Assembly: GCA_030248295.1 (NCBI GenBank)
Contig: JASANH010000583.1
Coordinates: 124,001 to 188,000, forward strand
Source: Mesodorylaimus sp. YZB2_4
Taxonomy: Eukaryota > Nematoda > Enoplea > Dorylaimida > Dorylaimidae
Direction: 5' to 3'
Length of the DNA: 64,000 nt
Part shown: positions 22,696 to 33,810 of the stretch, in pieces
Layout of the letters: the number at the start of each line of letters is the position of its first letter
Position numbering within the stretch: position 1 is the first letter of the stretch
Notes under the pieces: generated by a model
The model's database searches: none
What the model was told of the DNA's origin: nothing
What the model saw: only the letters and a program-made list of their open reading frames with translations
Translations under genes and position numbers: made by a program

Positions 22696-23235
22696 ATAGG
22701 GGATGCTTAAGCTACTTCTCATCTGTCAATCATTGAACATTATTCTGTTATGTATTGATCATCGCTGTTCACATCTTATTTCAGCCATTCACAGCTGAAT
22801 AAGCTTAGTATCAATCAGGATTTTTTCTTAGTTCTAAAATTCAGTCCAGTCGACATCGAGTCCTTTTAATGGCTTAACCTCAACTCGAAAATGCAGCGGT
22901 AGCACTGAATTGATGAGCCTCTGTATAAGTGGGTCTGCGATAATTGAGGCGCCATTTACATTACAGGTCACAATACAGTATAGCCTACTGGCGCAGCATC
23001 GTCTTAAATATTCATGGTGCATTTGTTGTTATGGTCCATTGGGGGCTCGGGCTAACTAGAAGCTTATCCTTAGCTCAAGCTGAGGTTCAGGCTAAGCAAA
23101 GGCAAAGGTTCAGAAGTGGAGGTATATTCTGCGTTAACGTTATGTTAAAACTATGTTGTTAACAATACGTCTATCATATTCTATCAGTAACTTTCTTCCC
23201 TTGTTAGGAATTCAATTTGCCCACTCTAGAAACAT

Positions 23236-23393
23236 TAAGCCCAAGCTTAAGCCTAAGCCTAAGCCTATGCCTAAGCCCAAGCTAAGCGTAAGCCCAAGCC
23301 CGAGACTAAGCTAAGCCTAAGCCTAAGCCTGAGCTAAGCCTAAGCCTGAGCTGAGCCTAAGCTTAAGCCTAAGCCTAAGCCTAAGCCTGAGTC
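23236..23393. repeat. interstitial TTAGGC-like tract
   Basis: The plus strand reads degenerate (TAAGCC)n, the complement of the nematode telomere hexamer TTAGGC, with interruptions such as TAAGCCTGAGC. It sits inside the rDNA spacer and is not a chromosome end. Similar short tracts lie at 49254-49290 and 54915-54960. Confidence 0.8.
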
Positions 23394-23608
23394 ATCATTC
23401 AAATTTAGCCCTCTGCGAAACGTAAATAATAGCGCTTTTTATATATAAAGCCACAGGCGCATTGTGGTAAGACGATATTTATCAGGATAAAATGATAAAA
23501 GATGGGTTGGGTCGATCTGACTGTCTTCTAAATCATGATGAGGAAGCGTGTGTATTATATTGTGCAAATAATGCTGCTTTCTTTGGAGTTAGTTTTTGGT
23601 AATTCGTT

Positions 23609-23663
23609 CTCCAGTCACATATGGCCCTTGCCATGGCTGTGGCCATACCATATGTGACTGGAG
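23609..23663. repeat. perfect 16-bp hairpin in spacer
   Basis: CTCCAGTCACATATGG (23609-23624) and its exact reverse complement (23648-23663) flank a 23-nt loop that itself contains GCCATGGC. It could be a cruciform, a processing hairpin or a miniature transposon end. It lies just 5' of the short GGTGGAGGCA repeats. Confidence 0.7.
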
Positions 23664-24099
23664 AGGAATGAGACAAGTACACCCTGAATAAGAATACGCC
23701 CGCGCCCTAGTGAAGAATACACCTCCATTCTAGTAAGAAAAAATGCCCCACCCTGGTAAAGAATAAACCTCTAGCCTAGCGAGATATTGGGGCTTAGGCT
23801 TATTCTTTACTGGGGTGGAGGCACATTCTTCACTAGGGTGGAGGCACATTCTTCACCACGGTGGAGGCATATTCTTCACCAGAATATAGGCTAAGTAAGA
23901 ATTCCCTTCAGCATGGTAAAAACCTGCGCTCATAATTGAAGAGAAAGTCTTCGCGTTTTTTTATTTGAGCCAGCGGCATTATTCTGTATATGGAAAAATA
24001 AATTCAACATCACGCTTTCGAGTAAGCGCAATGATACAGAGTAGAGCGTCACGGTAATGAGCAAGCGGCATTATTCATGGTTTAAAAAAATTAAAACGC

Positions 24100-24532
24100 G
24101 AATCTTCCTATCGAAGGCTTAGTCTTAACAGATCGCAGTATGGTGGCTTCTCTACTGAATACGACACCCCGAGCAGTAACTAAGTCGTCTTCGAATGATT
24201 TGACGCCCCGTCCTTAGACCTGGTTGGTCTCTATTTCGGCCATAGTCAAATTTTCCTTGACTTCTAGTGCCAATCAACAGGGGTATTTTTCAAAAAAGAC
24301 CCTATCATAGATAGGGTATCCATTTAATATTCCTACCTTCCTAGGACTAGGGGGGGCGGAAATATCGTCGCCTTAACTAGGCTAGATTCTGACTTAGAGG
24401 CGTTCAGTCAAAATATATCAGATAGTAGCTTCGCGATATTGGCCGTTCAACCAGGCGCATGAACCAAATGTCTGAACCTGCGGTTCCTCTCGTACTGAGC
24501 TGGATTACTATTGCAACGACTTGTAAACAGCG

Positions 24533-24564
<32 letters not shown>
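24100..24564 (-). rRNA. 28S rRNA gene, 3' terminal fragment
   Basis: In rRNA orientation it contains the alpha-sarcin-distal 3' region: TTAGACCGTCGTGAGACAGG, AGTACGAGAGGAACCG, ACTGAACGCCTCTAAGTCAG, then the terminal GACGACTTAGT and GGTGTCGTATTC blocks. It is cut at 24564 within GGTTTAGACCGTCG; upstream 28S is replaced by transposon A. Its order with the spacer and 18S shows a head-to-tail rDNA junction. Confidence 0.9.
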
Positions 24565-25602
24565 CAAGGCAGCCTATTTGACTGTCCTCCTCAATATCGG
24601 GTCAAAAACCCAAAAAAAACATCACAAATGACCATAGAAATAGTTTGCCAAAATTTTAGCTGCCAATGGCCACGTGGTCAGCTGTGACCAGCAGTCAAAG
24701 TTGGCTGGTTTACGCGCTCGAATTCGAATTCCTATAGTAGCGGTGGGCGGAGCTACAATGGTACCTGAGCGTCATTCTTACTTCAAAACCTCCAGAAGGC
24801 GGAGACTAGAAAAAGTGTGCGTCTGGAAAAGTGCGCCAGTCTTGATCTAGGCTTGAAACCAGGCTTGAAATTTTCCTTTCTTTCCATCCAAGATCGGAGA
24901 AATTTCGAGAAACAAGAGTTTTGGAGAAGATTTTTGTTTTTCAATCAAAGTAATTTAATTTCTTTATTGGGGAGGGGGGGAAATTTTATAGATGCATTGT
25001 CATGTTTAAAAGGGTAGCTAGAATTTTTACGAGGTAAATGTGCATCATCTCATTTCTTTTTCAGTTTTCGACGATAAACTGATATCGATCGATATCGTTC
25101 GTAGAAAGTCTTTATTTTTTTGGTAAGTGTCCGTTCTGTCGATTTGTTTGTGAATAAGTGTCCAGGTTCGAGGAGATGCAAAAGTTTTTCCCAAAAAATG
25201 ACGTCCAAGGTAATTTAAAATAAAGTTTTGAAAAAGTGATAAAAAAGTTGAGATTTGCTGCTAAAAATGTGTCACCGATACTTACTTACAGTTGTTAGAA
25301 GATTCGATAGGAAAGTCAGGATCGTCCTCCAAAACTGTGGCATTTGACGCATTTCTAAATTTCTATGAAGAAACGAGTTTTTGATTGAATTCGTGAAACT
25401 ATATCGATTATCTGAAAAATGAGGGGCGGAAATTAAAGTTGCCCTGCCAATTTCTACAATTTCCAGTGTAGCATCTGGTTTTTCATGTTATTCACGATCA
25501 GAAATAATGTTTGAAACTTTCTTGAAGCAAGTGTCTTGGGAACTTGTTTATTTCAAGTCATGATTGTGTTTCCGATGCCTCATGCTCCATGACGCTAATT
25601 AT

Positions 25603-26680
25603 AGGAGGAAGCGACCCGCAGGTATGTGGAGCCGAGTCGACGCATCCGTAAGCCATCGCGTGCTGTTGAAGTCACGAGCAGTATCGACGTGGCGGATCTG
25701 GACAAAAGAGACCAGGTAAGTTTAGGAAGTGCTCAGCCAGCATAGGGCCAATACTCTAGAGGTCAGGTCGGGGTCGAGGTCAAAGGGTTCAGGTCAGGTC
25801 GGGGTCGAGGTCGAGGTCAAAGGGTTCAGGTCAGGTCGGGGTCGAGGTCAAAGGGTTCAGGTCAGGTCGGGGTCGAGGTCAAAGGGTTCAGGTCAGGTCG
25901 AGGTCGAGGTCAAAGGGTTCAGGTCTGGTCGAGGTCGAGGTCAAAGGGTTCAGGTCTGGTCGAGGCTCCTGGGGGGTCCCCTTTTTAAACTGGGAAACTG
26001 TGCAGTGCTGGTGAAGCTTTTTGACCCCTCCGTCATTTTTCCTCGATGTCGTGGCCAAGGGTGGCTACCCCTGACCGCGGCCAAACAGCAAGAAATGCCA
26101 ACTTTGTCATAATACTGAAGCCGCATGTTTTCAGGAGTAAATGTAAGAGATCAGCGAGGCATATTGCATGGGCGTGCAGAAATAACGGCTACCCCTGGAC
26201 CACATAACGATTTGGTGTGATGCGCTCGATCGTGGCTGAAATGCACCAACTAAATGCCGCTGATCGATACGCAACTGGTCAAACCGAAAAGCCTTTCGGG
26301 CGCAGCAATCTGAATCACCAGCCTCGATTGGTTCCTGTGGAAGGGGTATTAAGCCGGAGGCGGTTTGGGTCGCAACGGGCATGGCATAAAGGTAATTTAA
26401 ATGCAGTTGGAGTTGAATAGGCGTAATTTCAGCAAATTTTCAGGGAAGGTGTGGCGTAAGTGCTATTGGTTTTGGCGGACGATAGTAGCGTCGAGACCCA
26501 TATTATTATCGAAGTGGATGCTCATTGATGATGAGGCCGAGATTTTGAGAAAGACTTTGGGGTCTCGTCAATTTGAAGGGAGGAATTGGAGCTTGTTTGA
26601 ACTCCCTCTGCCAAGTCTAGGTGCTGTGTCCTTGATGTCCAGAATGCTGTCTTCACGACCATGGGCAAGGCCACGATGAA
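25603..26680 (+). pseudogene. decayed G-patch gene fragment in copy A
   Basis: An exon at 25603-25713 (after TTATAG, before GTAAGT) ends SIDVADLDKRDQ and aligns with exon 2 of the gene at 30905-32361 (CINVGDLDSRDQ). A later exon has QSESPAS and, after a one-base shift and a stop, AGGGLGRNGHGIK, the core of a G-patch domain. A last open exon (26455-26679) begins VWRKCYWFWRTIV and is not recognised. Introns are retained, so the capture was at DNA level. The coding frame is broken. Confidence 0.7.
25755..25972 (+). repeat. GGTCGAGGTCAAAGGGTTCA minisatellite
   Basis: About seven imperfect copies of a roughly 30-bp unit (GTCGGGGTCGAGGTCAAAGG, then GTTCAGGTCAG) lie in an intron of the decayed G-patch gene. 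The inverted relative is at 36695-36950 in copy C, with different unit counts. Confidence 0.9.
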
Positions 26681-27983
26681 AAGATCAACGCGGGTATTTT
26701 GAAAGATTTGTTTAAAAATTTTGTAACGCGAATATACGGTTATGGAATTAAGTGCTGTCCTGAATAAAATGGTGCAGCAAGTGGTTTCGTGAGCCTCGAT
26801 GTACAGTAGTTATGGCTCATAGTCAAATAGGCTCCCTCGAGGTAACCTATTTGAGTGTCCTCCTCAATTTCGGGTCAGAAACCGAAGAAAAACATCACAA
26901 ATGACCATAGAAACAGTTTGCCAAAATTTTAGCTGCCAATGGCCACGTGGTCAGCTGTGACCAGCGGTCAAAGTTGGCTGGTTTACGCGCTCGAATTCGA
27001 ATTCCTATAGTAGCGGTGGGCGGAGCTACCATGGTACCTGAGCGTCATTCTTACTTCAAAACCTCCAGAAGGCGGAGACTAGAAGAAGTGTGCGTCTGGA
27101 AAAGTGCGCTAGTCTTGATCCAGGCTTGAAACCAGGCTTGAAACTTTCCTTTTTTTCCATCCAAGATCAGAGAAATTTCGAGAAACAAGAGTTTTGGAGA
27201 AGTTTTTTGTTTTTCAATCAAAGTAATTTAATTTCTTTATTGGGGAGGGGGGGAAATTTTATAGATGCATTGTCATGTTTAAAAGGGTAGCTAGAATTTT
27301 TACGAGGTAAATGTGCATCATCTCATTTCTTTTTCAGTTTTCGACGATAAACTGATATCGATCGATATCGTTCGTAGAAAGTCTTCATTTTTTTTGGTAA
27401 GTGTCCGTTCTGTCGATTTGTTTGTGAATAAGTGTGCAGGTTCGAGGAGATGCAAAAGTTTTTCCCAAAAAATGAGGTGGAGGATAATTTTTAAAAAACT
27501 GTTGAAAAAGTGACAAAAAAAAGGTTTCTCCCAAATGTTTGGCGCCGAGGATTAGTTCTAGTTGCTTGCAAAAAAATTCGACGGCGAACTAAGGATCGCC
27601 TTCTAAAAATGTCGCATTTTGAAGGATTTCTAAATTGTTATGAAGAAACGAGTGTTTGATGAAATTCATGAAAATTAATCAAATATCTAGAACAGTGAGG
27701 AACAGAAATTGGAATTGCCCCGTCAATTTCAATGATTGCTCGCGTAACAATTGCTTCGGGACAAAGTTGAAGAAAGGAAATGATACATTTCTCCGCTGAC
27801 TGATGTCATTAAAAAACAAAAAGAACTAATATTAAAAAAAAAGTTTGGAAAAATTTGGTCGGCTTGTGTCAGCTTGGGTCTGGTTTAAAAGATGAAGGTT
27901 CGTAGGTTTCGATGAAGCTTATGCAAGGAATTGAGATTTTTGGAGGGTAAATCATGTGCTGCTTGCTTTTTAGATCAGAAAAA

Positions 27984-29877
27984 ATGAAAATATGCGTTAA
28001 CGTTAGCGGAAATGGTGAGGTGGCCCTAATCGAGGTGGACACTAGCATAACTGTGGGCGACCTGCTGGCCGATATCTCCCGTGACTATGGGTTTTCAAAA
28101 TGCCGCATTGTAGTCGAGGAAGATGAAGGTGGCGATCATTGCTTGGATATTGTGGAAGAAATGGTCGAAGTACAGCCCATGGAGGAGAATCAGCCCGAAT
28201 CAGAAAAAGACAGCGAGAACGGGTCCGAAGGAAGCGACAGCGACTACAAGCCAGAAAAAAAGAAGGCCAAGGACAGTGAATGGACCTGGGAAAAAAAGAA
28301 AAAGTTAATAGCATTCTGCGACGCCCACCCGAACTACAAGTTTTCGAGTATACAGCGCAATTTCCGGGGCCTAGATCAGAAGCAGCTGCGGCGGTTCCGA
28401 AAGCAGGTTGCCGCTGGTGGCACGCGAAAAATGAAGTGGCAAGCCGTCAATGACAAGGTGCAGCAACGATTTGACGAGGCACGCGCGCTGAAATTGCCGG
28501 TGCGTGATCGTGACGTGGTGCAGTGGGCGAGAGAAGCCTCGGCCGAAGAGGGCTTGGATCACGAGTCAAGCAAGACCCCATTAAGCAAGTACTGGGCCCA
28601 GAACTGGAAACGGCGTAACAATATTTGCAGCCGAAAGGTACGTAATTCTAGCTGCGAAGCAAAGATGCGTTTGTATAGGTTGTTCTTGTTTTAGGTGACC
28701 AAGGTTTGGTCTGACGCGAAGGTGCGGAAGGCGGTGGAAATAGAGGAAGCCGCGTGGGAGTTCCGCCTCGAGGCCCTGGGCGAGCTCGCCAACTATGACC
28801 CGGATTTGGTCATAAACACTGATCAATCTGGTTATCAGTACGAGTACTTTAGTGGTCGAACGCTGACGTGGAAAGGTGAGCATTCTGTCCCCATCATCTG
28901 CTGTACTTTTAAAATATCTGCGTTTCGTTTTAACAGGGGAAAAAGACACAGCATTGTCGATCAGATCGATGAACAAGACGACCCACTCGTACACGGTGCA
29001 GCCTGCTTTAACGTCGTCGGGCAAGTTGTTGTCACCGTTATATCTGTGCCTCCAGGAAACGACTGGGAAGATGGGCCCGAAGATCGAGAAGACATATTTT
29101 CGGGCCCCCAATGTCGAAGTATGTTTTATATCCTTCTTTGATGACGTTCGTGTAATTTTTTGCGTTCTCCTGGTTCCAGGTTACGTGCAGCGCGTCGGGA
29201 AAACTGACAAGCAGTCTATTCGATCGGTACTTGGAATACTGCTTGGCGCCGGCGCTAACAGGCGACTGTCTGCTGCTACTCGATTCGTGGGGTGGTCAAA
29301 CGGAGCGCAAGGTGGAGCCAGATGACGAATCGGCTTACAATCTTGGTTTCCAAGTCAAGCGCATGGTCATACCACCCGGCGCAACAGCCACAACGCAGCC
29401 ACTCGATGTTTATTACAATCGGCAATGGAAAGGCGTTGTTCGGCGATTCTACGATCATGCGCAATGCCGGCAGCTCAACATCAACCTGTACCAACGTGAC
29501 AACGTAATCAAGATCCAGTCCCTGGTACATCACATGTTCGAGCACCCCCGTTTCGCACCGATGGGTCAATACGCGTTTTATGCGTCAGGTAAGGAGGTTC
29601 GTGCACGTGTCAAGGCTGTAAGAATACTCTGTACTCCTCTTTAGGTCTGCGTTTCGAGCGGCCGCCGCAATTCGAGACGGCCAATGAAATTCTCTTCCCG
29701 CCAACCTTGGACCTGTGCAGTCGCCAGTCGTGCGGACCACAGCCCGCGTTTATTCGATGCGTGCACTGCGAAGAGTGCCTGTGCTTTCAGCATTTCTTCG
29801 TTGCTTACCACAATCATTGGTTGGTGCAGCATCAGCCTGTCAACAATCGATCGATTGAGCAGTGCATGGGCTTATAG
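27984..29877 (+). CDS. pogo/Tigger-like DDE transposase, intact, five exons
   Basis: Exons 27984-28637, 28695-28875, 28937-29118, 29180-29588 and 29645-29877 join in frame with GT-AG introns to give about 552 residues. The N-terminus is acidic. Near residue 100 a WTWEKKKKLIAFCDAHP helix-turn-helix (CENP-B/psq type) begins, for binding the transposon ends. The DDE_1 nuclease follows: first Asp in NTDQSGYQY, then THSYTVQPAL, second Asp in LLLDSWGGQT, third Asp in PPGATATTQPLDV, a DD40D spacing. The C-terminus has a Cys/His cluster (CSRQSCGPQPAFIRCVHC, then CLCFQHFF) likely to bind zinc. An ATG at 27954 is in frame but lies before an intron-like TTTTTAG, so I start at 27984. No stop or shift is seen, so it may be active. 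Confidence 0.88.
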
Positions 29878-30860
29878 TAAGAGCTGTGATACGGAATGAC
29901 TCGCATACACACGTTTTGATTTCGTCATTTGCCCACTCGTGTTGTACATTGTTCCACTATTGCCTTTTTTGTTGCGTATGAATTTTGTGCCCACCCGTGT
30001 TGTATATTCCATGAATTTTGTGCCCACCCGTGTTGTATATTCCATGAATTTTGTGCCCACCCGTGTTGTATATTCCATGAATTTTGTGCCCACCCGTGTT
30101 GTATATTCCATGAATTTTGTGCCCACCCGTGTTGTATATTCCATGAATTTTGTGCCTACCTGTGTTGTATATTCCATGAATTTTGTGCCTACCTGTGTTG
30201 TATATTCCATGAATTTTGTGCCCACCCGTGTTGTATATTCCATGAATTTTGTGCCCACCCGTGTTGTATATTCCATGAATTTTGTGCCCACCCGTGTTGT
30301 ATATTCCATGAATTTTGTGCCCACCCGTGTTGTATATTCCATGAATTTTGTGCCCACCCGTGTTGTATATTCCATGAATTTTGTGCCCACCCGTGTTGTA
30401 GATTTTTTAGTGTTTCACCAGAGTGAATGTACATAATTACAGACACGGGTAGATTACGGCGCTTATATACAAAGGAAATCAATAGCAAGGCACTGTACAA
30501 ATAAGTTACTGTACAAATAAGTTACTGTACAAATAAGTTACTGTACAAATAAGTTACTGTACAAATAAGTTACTGTACAAATAAATAATGTAATGTACAT
30601 AATTACAGACACGGGTGGATTACGGCGCTTATATACAAAGGAAATCAATGGCACAAGTATAAGTTTTTTCCTAATCAATGGCACAAATAATACTTACAAC
30701 GCAGCACTGGCACAAATATAAATTTTTCTCCCTCGTCACACAAAAATATAAGTTTTTTCCTAATCAATGGCACAAATAATATTTACAACGCGGCACCGGC
30801 ACAAATATAAATTTTTCTCCCTCGTCACACAAAAAAATTTTTCCCAAACTAACTCGACTA
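29878..30860. repeat. tandem-repeat region downstream of transposase
   Basis: After the transposase stop the DNA is built of repeats. There is a 33-bp minisatellite (29975-30400), a 16-bp unit CTGTACAAATAAGTTA repeated about six times (30491-30585), two copies of an ACAGACACGGGTAGATTACG segment (30437 and 30607), and a roughly 92-bp tandem duplication (30655-30840). No gene is seen. Confidence 0.85.
29975..30400. repeat. 33-bp minisatellite, about 13 copies
   Basis: The unit is ATGAATTTTGTGCCCACCCG followed by TGTTGTATATTCC. Two central copies share CTACCTG in place of CCACCCG. Because 33 is divisible by three and the unit lacks stops in several frames, long open frames appear on both strands (for example MNFVPTRVVYS repeats). 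I take these as a by-product of the repeat, not genes. Confidence 0.93.
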
Positions 30861-30904
30861 ACTTATCCCCCCCCCCCACTCTGTTTCCCCGGCCAATCAC
30901 TTAC

Positions 30905-32361
30905 GCTTGCACAGCGCCGCACGCGTCGCTGGCTGCAGGCTGTCCCACCACTCCTGGTGGGACGACGTCTGATGGTCGTTGACGTCCGCCTTGCATCGCT
31001 TGCAGTACGATACGCAAGCTGACGCCGCCAGCTATAAGTGGCAAGCGAAAATAGAAGCTCCTACCTTGGTGATGTGAAAAAAGCCCTTACCGCCTGAAAC
31101 AAGGCCGCTTCCTCCTTCGCCAACTCCTTCTCCTCCTTCGCCAACTTCTCCTTCTCCTTCGCCAACTCCTCCTCCTCCTTCTTGGCCTTCTTCTTCGCCT
31201 CCCTCTCCGCTTTGTTGGCCACGATCCTCGCCTGTAATGACGCAAGGATTGCACACAACCAAGTGACCCACTGGTCTTATCGTGAAACAGATGCTCTTAC
31301 CGAAATTGGACGCGCCGTCGCTTCTGCAAACAGGGGGCGTGGCCGATATAGAGCCTTCTCGCGCTGGGCCGCATTCGAGCTTGGTATCGCTTCGATAGGC
31401 GACACGATGCCTTGCCCGTAGCGACCCAAACCGCCGCCGACTTTGTAGCCCATGGCGAGCAGGAAAGCTGAGGCTAGCGGGCGCGATTCGGACTGCCACG
31501 CCCCCAATGGTTCCATGATGCGATCACTGGCGTCCTCGACGGCGGCCCACGGTTCGTCAGCGGGCGTTGGTTTCGCAACGCGTGTGCCGTTCATCCACGA
31601 CTAGTAGTGGTCCTCCAACATCGTTCGACGGAGCTGGCGTTGCCACAATTTCTCCTTCTTCTGCTTCTCCGGCTCTTCCCCTTCCTCATCTTCTTCGTTG
31701 CCCGGCTCCAGGTCGTAGTCCCCACCTATTTCAAATGACCACGCCTAAAAACATAAGATTTCGTCAGCAGGAAAAAAAGCAAGCCTTCTGGATCTTACCT
31801 GGTCTCGCGAGTCCAAATCTCCGACGTTGATGCAGCACATGTCAGAGAAGACACGGCATAGGTCGTCGGTGGGTCGACTGGCCTGCACCTTACGACCAGT
31901 CGCCCGCTCCTGAAATCGGCATTACAGAACATGAGTGTAACCAGGCCTGGCAGGCGTAGGAGGGAGGCGGCCGACCGAAGTCGGCGGGACAAAAACTCCG
32001 ACTGGAGCAGGATAGTCTTGCGACTATACCTACGGCTGAAACATCAACCCGAGGGGTTGACGTTTCCCAGCCAGGGGAGAGTATCGATTACTCTCTCCCA
32101 CTAGCCATGGCCTACCAGGCGGGGGGTTACATGAGGCGGCAAAAATGCAGTACAGGGTGCACAGGTTTCCCTGCCAGTTTCTTGTTCAGCTTTTCGCACT
32201 ATCTCGCGCTGCCCAGCTATTTCTTATTTTGCACAATCGCCTGAACCCTAAAGCAGCAAGAAAGGCAAATAACTTACCTCCTCCTCGACCACTTCCACGA
32301 TTTCTGGCGGTGGCGGCACGCTCGAATTACTCACTTCTTCAATTTTTTGTTCAGTCGTCAT
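30905..32361 (-). pseudogene. G-patch domain gene (ZGPAT-like G-patch)
   Basis: Five exons join in frame: 32361-32278 (start MTTEQKIEEVSNSSVPPPP), 31909-31799, 31744-31301, 31231-31091 and 31031-30905, all with GT-AG introns. Exon 3 carries the G-patch: LASAFLLAMGYKVGGGLGRY, then GQGIVSPIEAI, most like ZGPAT. Exon 4 is a Lys/Glu coiled coil. Exon 5 has CKRCKADVNDHQTSSH, a possible C2H2 finger. G-patch proteins usually activate DEAH helicases in RNA processing. A TAG at 31601-31603 interrupts exon 3 before the G-patch; splicing is otherwise preserved, so this may be a recent pseudogene or a base error. I see no CCCH finger. The last exon's end was not found. Confidence 0.7.
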
Positions 32362-32654
32362 TATCTAAAAGAAAACAATTAGAAGTTGATATCAGAGCAA
32401 GCATGCTTCTATTCACATAGGTTCAGCTAATACAGGGTACAACAGGCGACTCGTCGCAGCTTTCATCTAGTCGTGAACACATCAAATGTCTGAAACTTTT
32501 ATTCCTTCATACGCAAGCAGCCCACTATTTACAAACACGTGTAGGATACAAGTTACATAAAAAAGATTGAAGCATTCTTTAATTGCGCGCATAATAAGTT
32601 CAAACACAATAGAAAGTCTGAAATCAAATCCCCCAGCAACGGTCACCTGCAGGT

Positions 32655-33810
32655 CTATGCCAATTTGACGAAAAACTCGGTAATCCTTCGCTGCTTCTTG
32701 TTCGGTTGCTGAACCAGCTTATAAAAATCGGTTAGCTTACGCTGGGTGTAAACCATGGGCCATGGCACGCCATATTCGACACGACTTCTCCATGGCAGAG
32801 GCGGTGATGTCCATTCCTGCGATGCTGGCCGTTTTTGTGCTCTGTTCGCAGCTGCCTCTTCTGTTGCAACAGCAGCATGTGGCACCTATAAAATCGCGAT
32901 TGTAACTACTGCGTAGTTCAAAGCTACATCCTACAACAAAGTGGGTAATGCATTCCCGCTCCCGGCCAACAGGTCCTGCATTCCTTAAAGGCATGGTTCT
33001 CACTTCCTTAGGGCCGAGGCGTGTGATTTAAACCCGCTAGCGAGGTACCAACCACTGTTTCAGGAGGGTGGAAAGTGCCACTATCCCGTGTCTCGTCGGT
33101 CACTCGTGAAATCGCGTTGCTAAGGCCTTCCCAGCTGATTTCAAACCTTCAGTGAGCATACCTCGATTCGAATTTTAGCCAGCGGCTTCGTTGATGGTCG
33201 CTTTTTTAGTACTTGATCTCGCGTCAGGACATCCCTCGGAGCTAGCGGGTACTTGGAACAGAATAAACTGACTTCGTCCAAATACAACTGACCATATTGC
33301 TCGACCTGCCGCCGCTTCAGGTCATCGGCTAAAGCGAGGTTTTCTAATGTCGATGGTCGCATCACGGCTATGCTGGCGAGAGCTTTGTTTGAGCCAAAGA
33401 CCAATGGAACCATATCCATCTTGTCAACCAGAGTCGCCCGAACTGATTGTAGCTGCTCGTAGAGGACGCCCTAAAAAGAACCTATTGAAAATAGGTGTCA
33501 CCATAATCCCGCTATAATTTACCTGAGCTGTCTTCTCGTCTTCCATGCACCAGCAAGCGCTTCCTTCCATTTTTATACTCATTTTCCTAAGGAAAACCAT
33601 GGCACGATGTGGTCGAATATGCAGTAGGTATTTGATCGGGTGTATCAGGTTTCTCCGAACTTTTCTTCGAGTCAAAAAGCTTTGAAACTAATGACTAGAG
33701 GCCTACCCCTTAAAATTTCCCCACATACCGAGCTCAACATGCTCACCTTCTCGGGCCCTGATGATTGAAAACAGCTTTCTATCAGAGATAAGAGCGAGTC
33801 TCGAACAAAC
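32655..33810 (-). CDS. WRN-type RecQ C-terminus: RQC, HRDC and two PIP boxes
   Basis: Four exons join in frame with GT-AG introns: 33810-33747, 33687-33523, 33470-33162 and 32885-32655. The first two (FVRDSLLSLIESCF, then RNLIHPIKYLLHIRPHRAMV) look like a divergent RQC winged helix. The third is a clear HRDC domain: LYEQLQSVRATLVDKMDMVP, NKALASIA, MRPSTLENLA, closest to the WRN form. The last exon ends in two PCNA-binding (PIP-box) motifs in tandem, QRKLTDFY and QRRITEFF, six residues from the stop. HRDC and RQC bind DNA forks and junctions; PIP boxes tether to the replication clamp. No helicase core is seen upstream before low-complexity DNA, so this is a 5'-truncated or module-only gene. 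All 255 codons are open. Confidence 0.72.

Larger units (their letters stand above)
21534..24099 (-). other. rDNA intergenic spacer and external transcribed spacer
   Basis: On the minus strand this lies between the end of 28S (24100) and the start of 18S (21533), so it is the intergenic spacer plus 5' external spacer of an rDNA tandem. It is AT-rich and holds a foldback element (22216-22695), a TTAGGC-like tract (23236-23393), a perfect hairpin (23609-23663) and several copies of a GGTGGAGGCACATTCTTCAC repeat (about 23810-23885). No promoter can be called. Confidence 0.8.
24571..26833 (+). mobile_element. non-autonomous pogo-type transposon copy A
   Basis: It starts AGCCTATTTGACT and ends AGTCAAATAGGCT, perfect 13-bp inverted termini. 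The first 0.9 kb matches the start of the transposase-bearing copy at 26838 and, inverted, the end at 38140. In place of a transposase it holds exons of a G-patch gene and a minisatellite. Copy C (35845-38140, inverted) has the same content but lacks the far terminus. The likely source of transposase is the adjacent gene at 27984. Confidence 0.75.

Noticed and set aside
25729..26112. 127-codon frame with GSRSKGSGQV-type repeats
   Set aside because: Produced by the GGTCGAGGTCAAAGG minisatellite inside an intron-like region.
24571..27760. A and B as the two LTRs of one retrotransposon
   Set aside because: The ends are inverted relative to each other (AGCCTATTTGACT and AGTCAAATAGGCT) and the linked gene is a DDE transposase of pogo type, so TIRs explain the data better than LTRs.
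29929..30436. Long open frames of 165-172 codons on both strands made of 11-residue repeats
   Set aside because: They follow from a 33-bp tandem repeat without stops; no start context, domain or flanking coding sequence.
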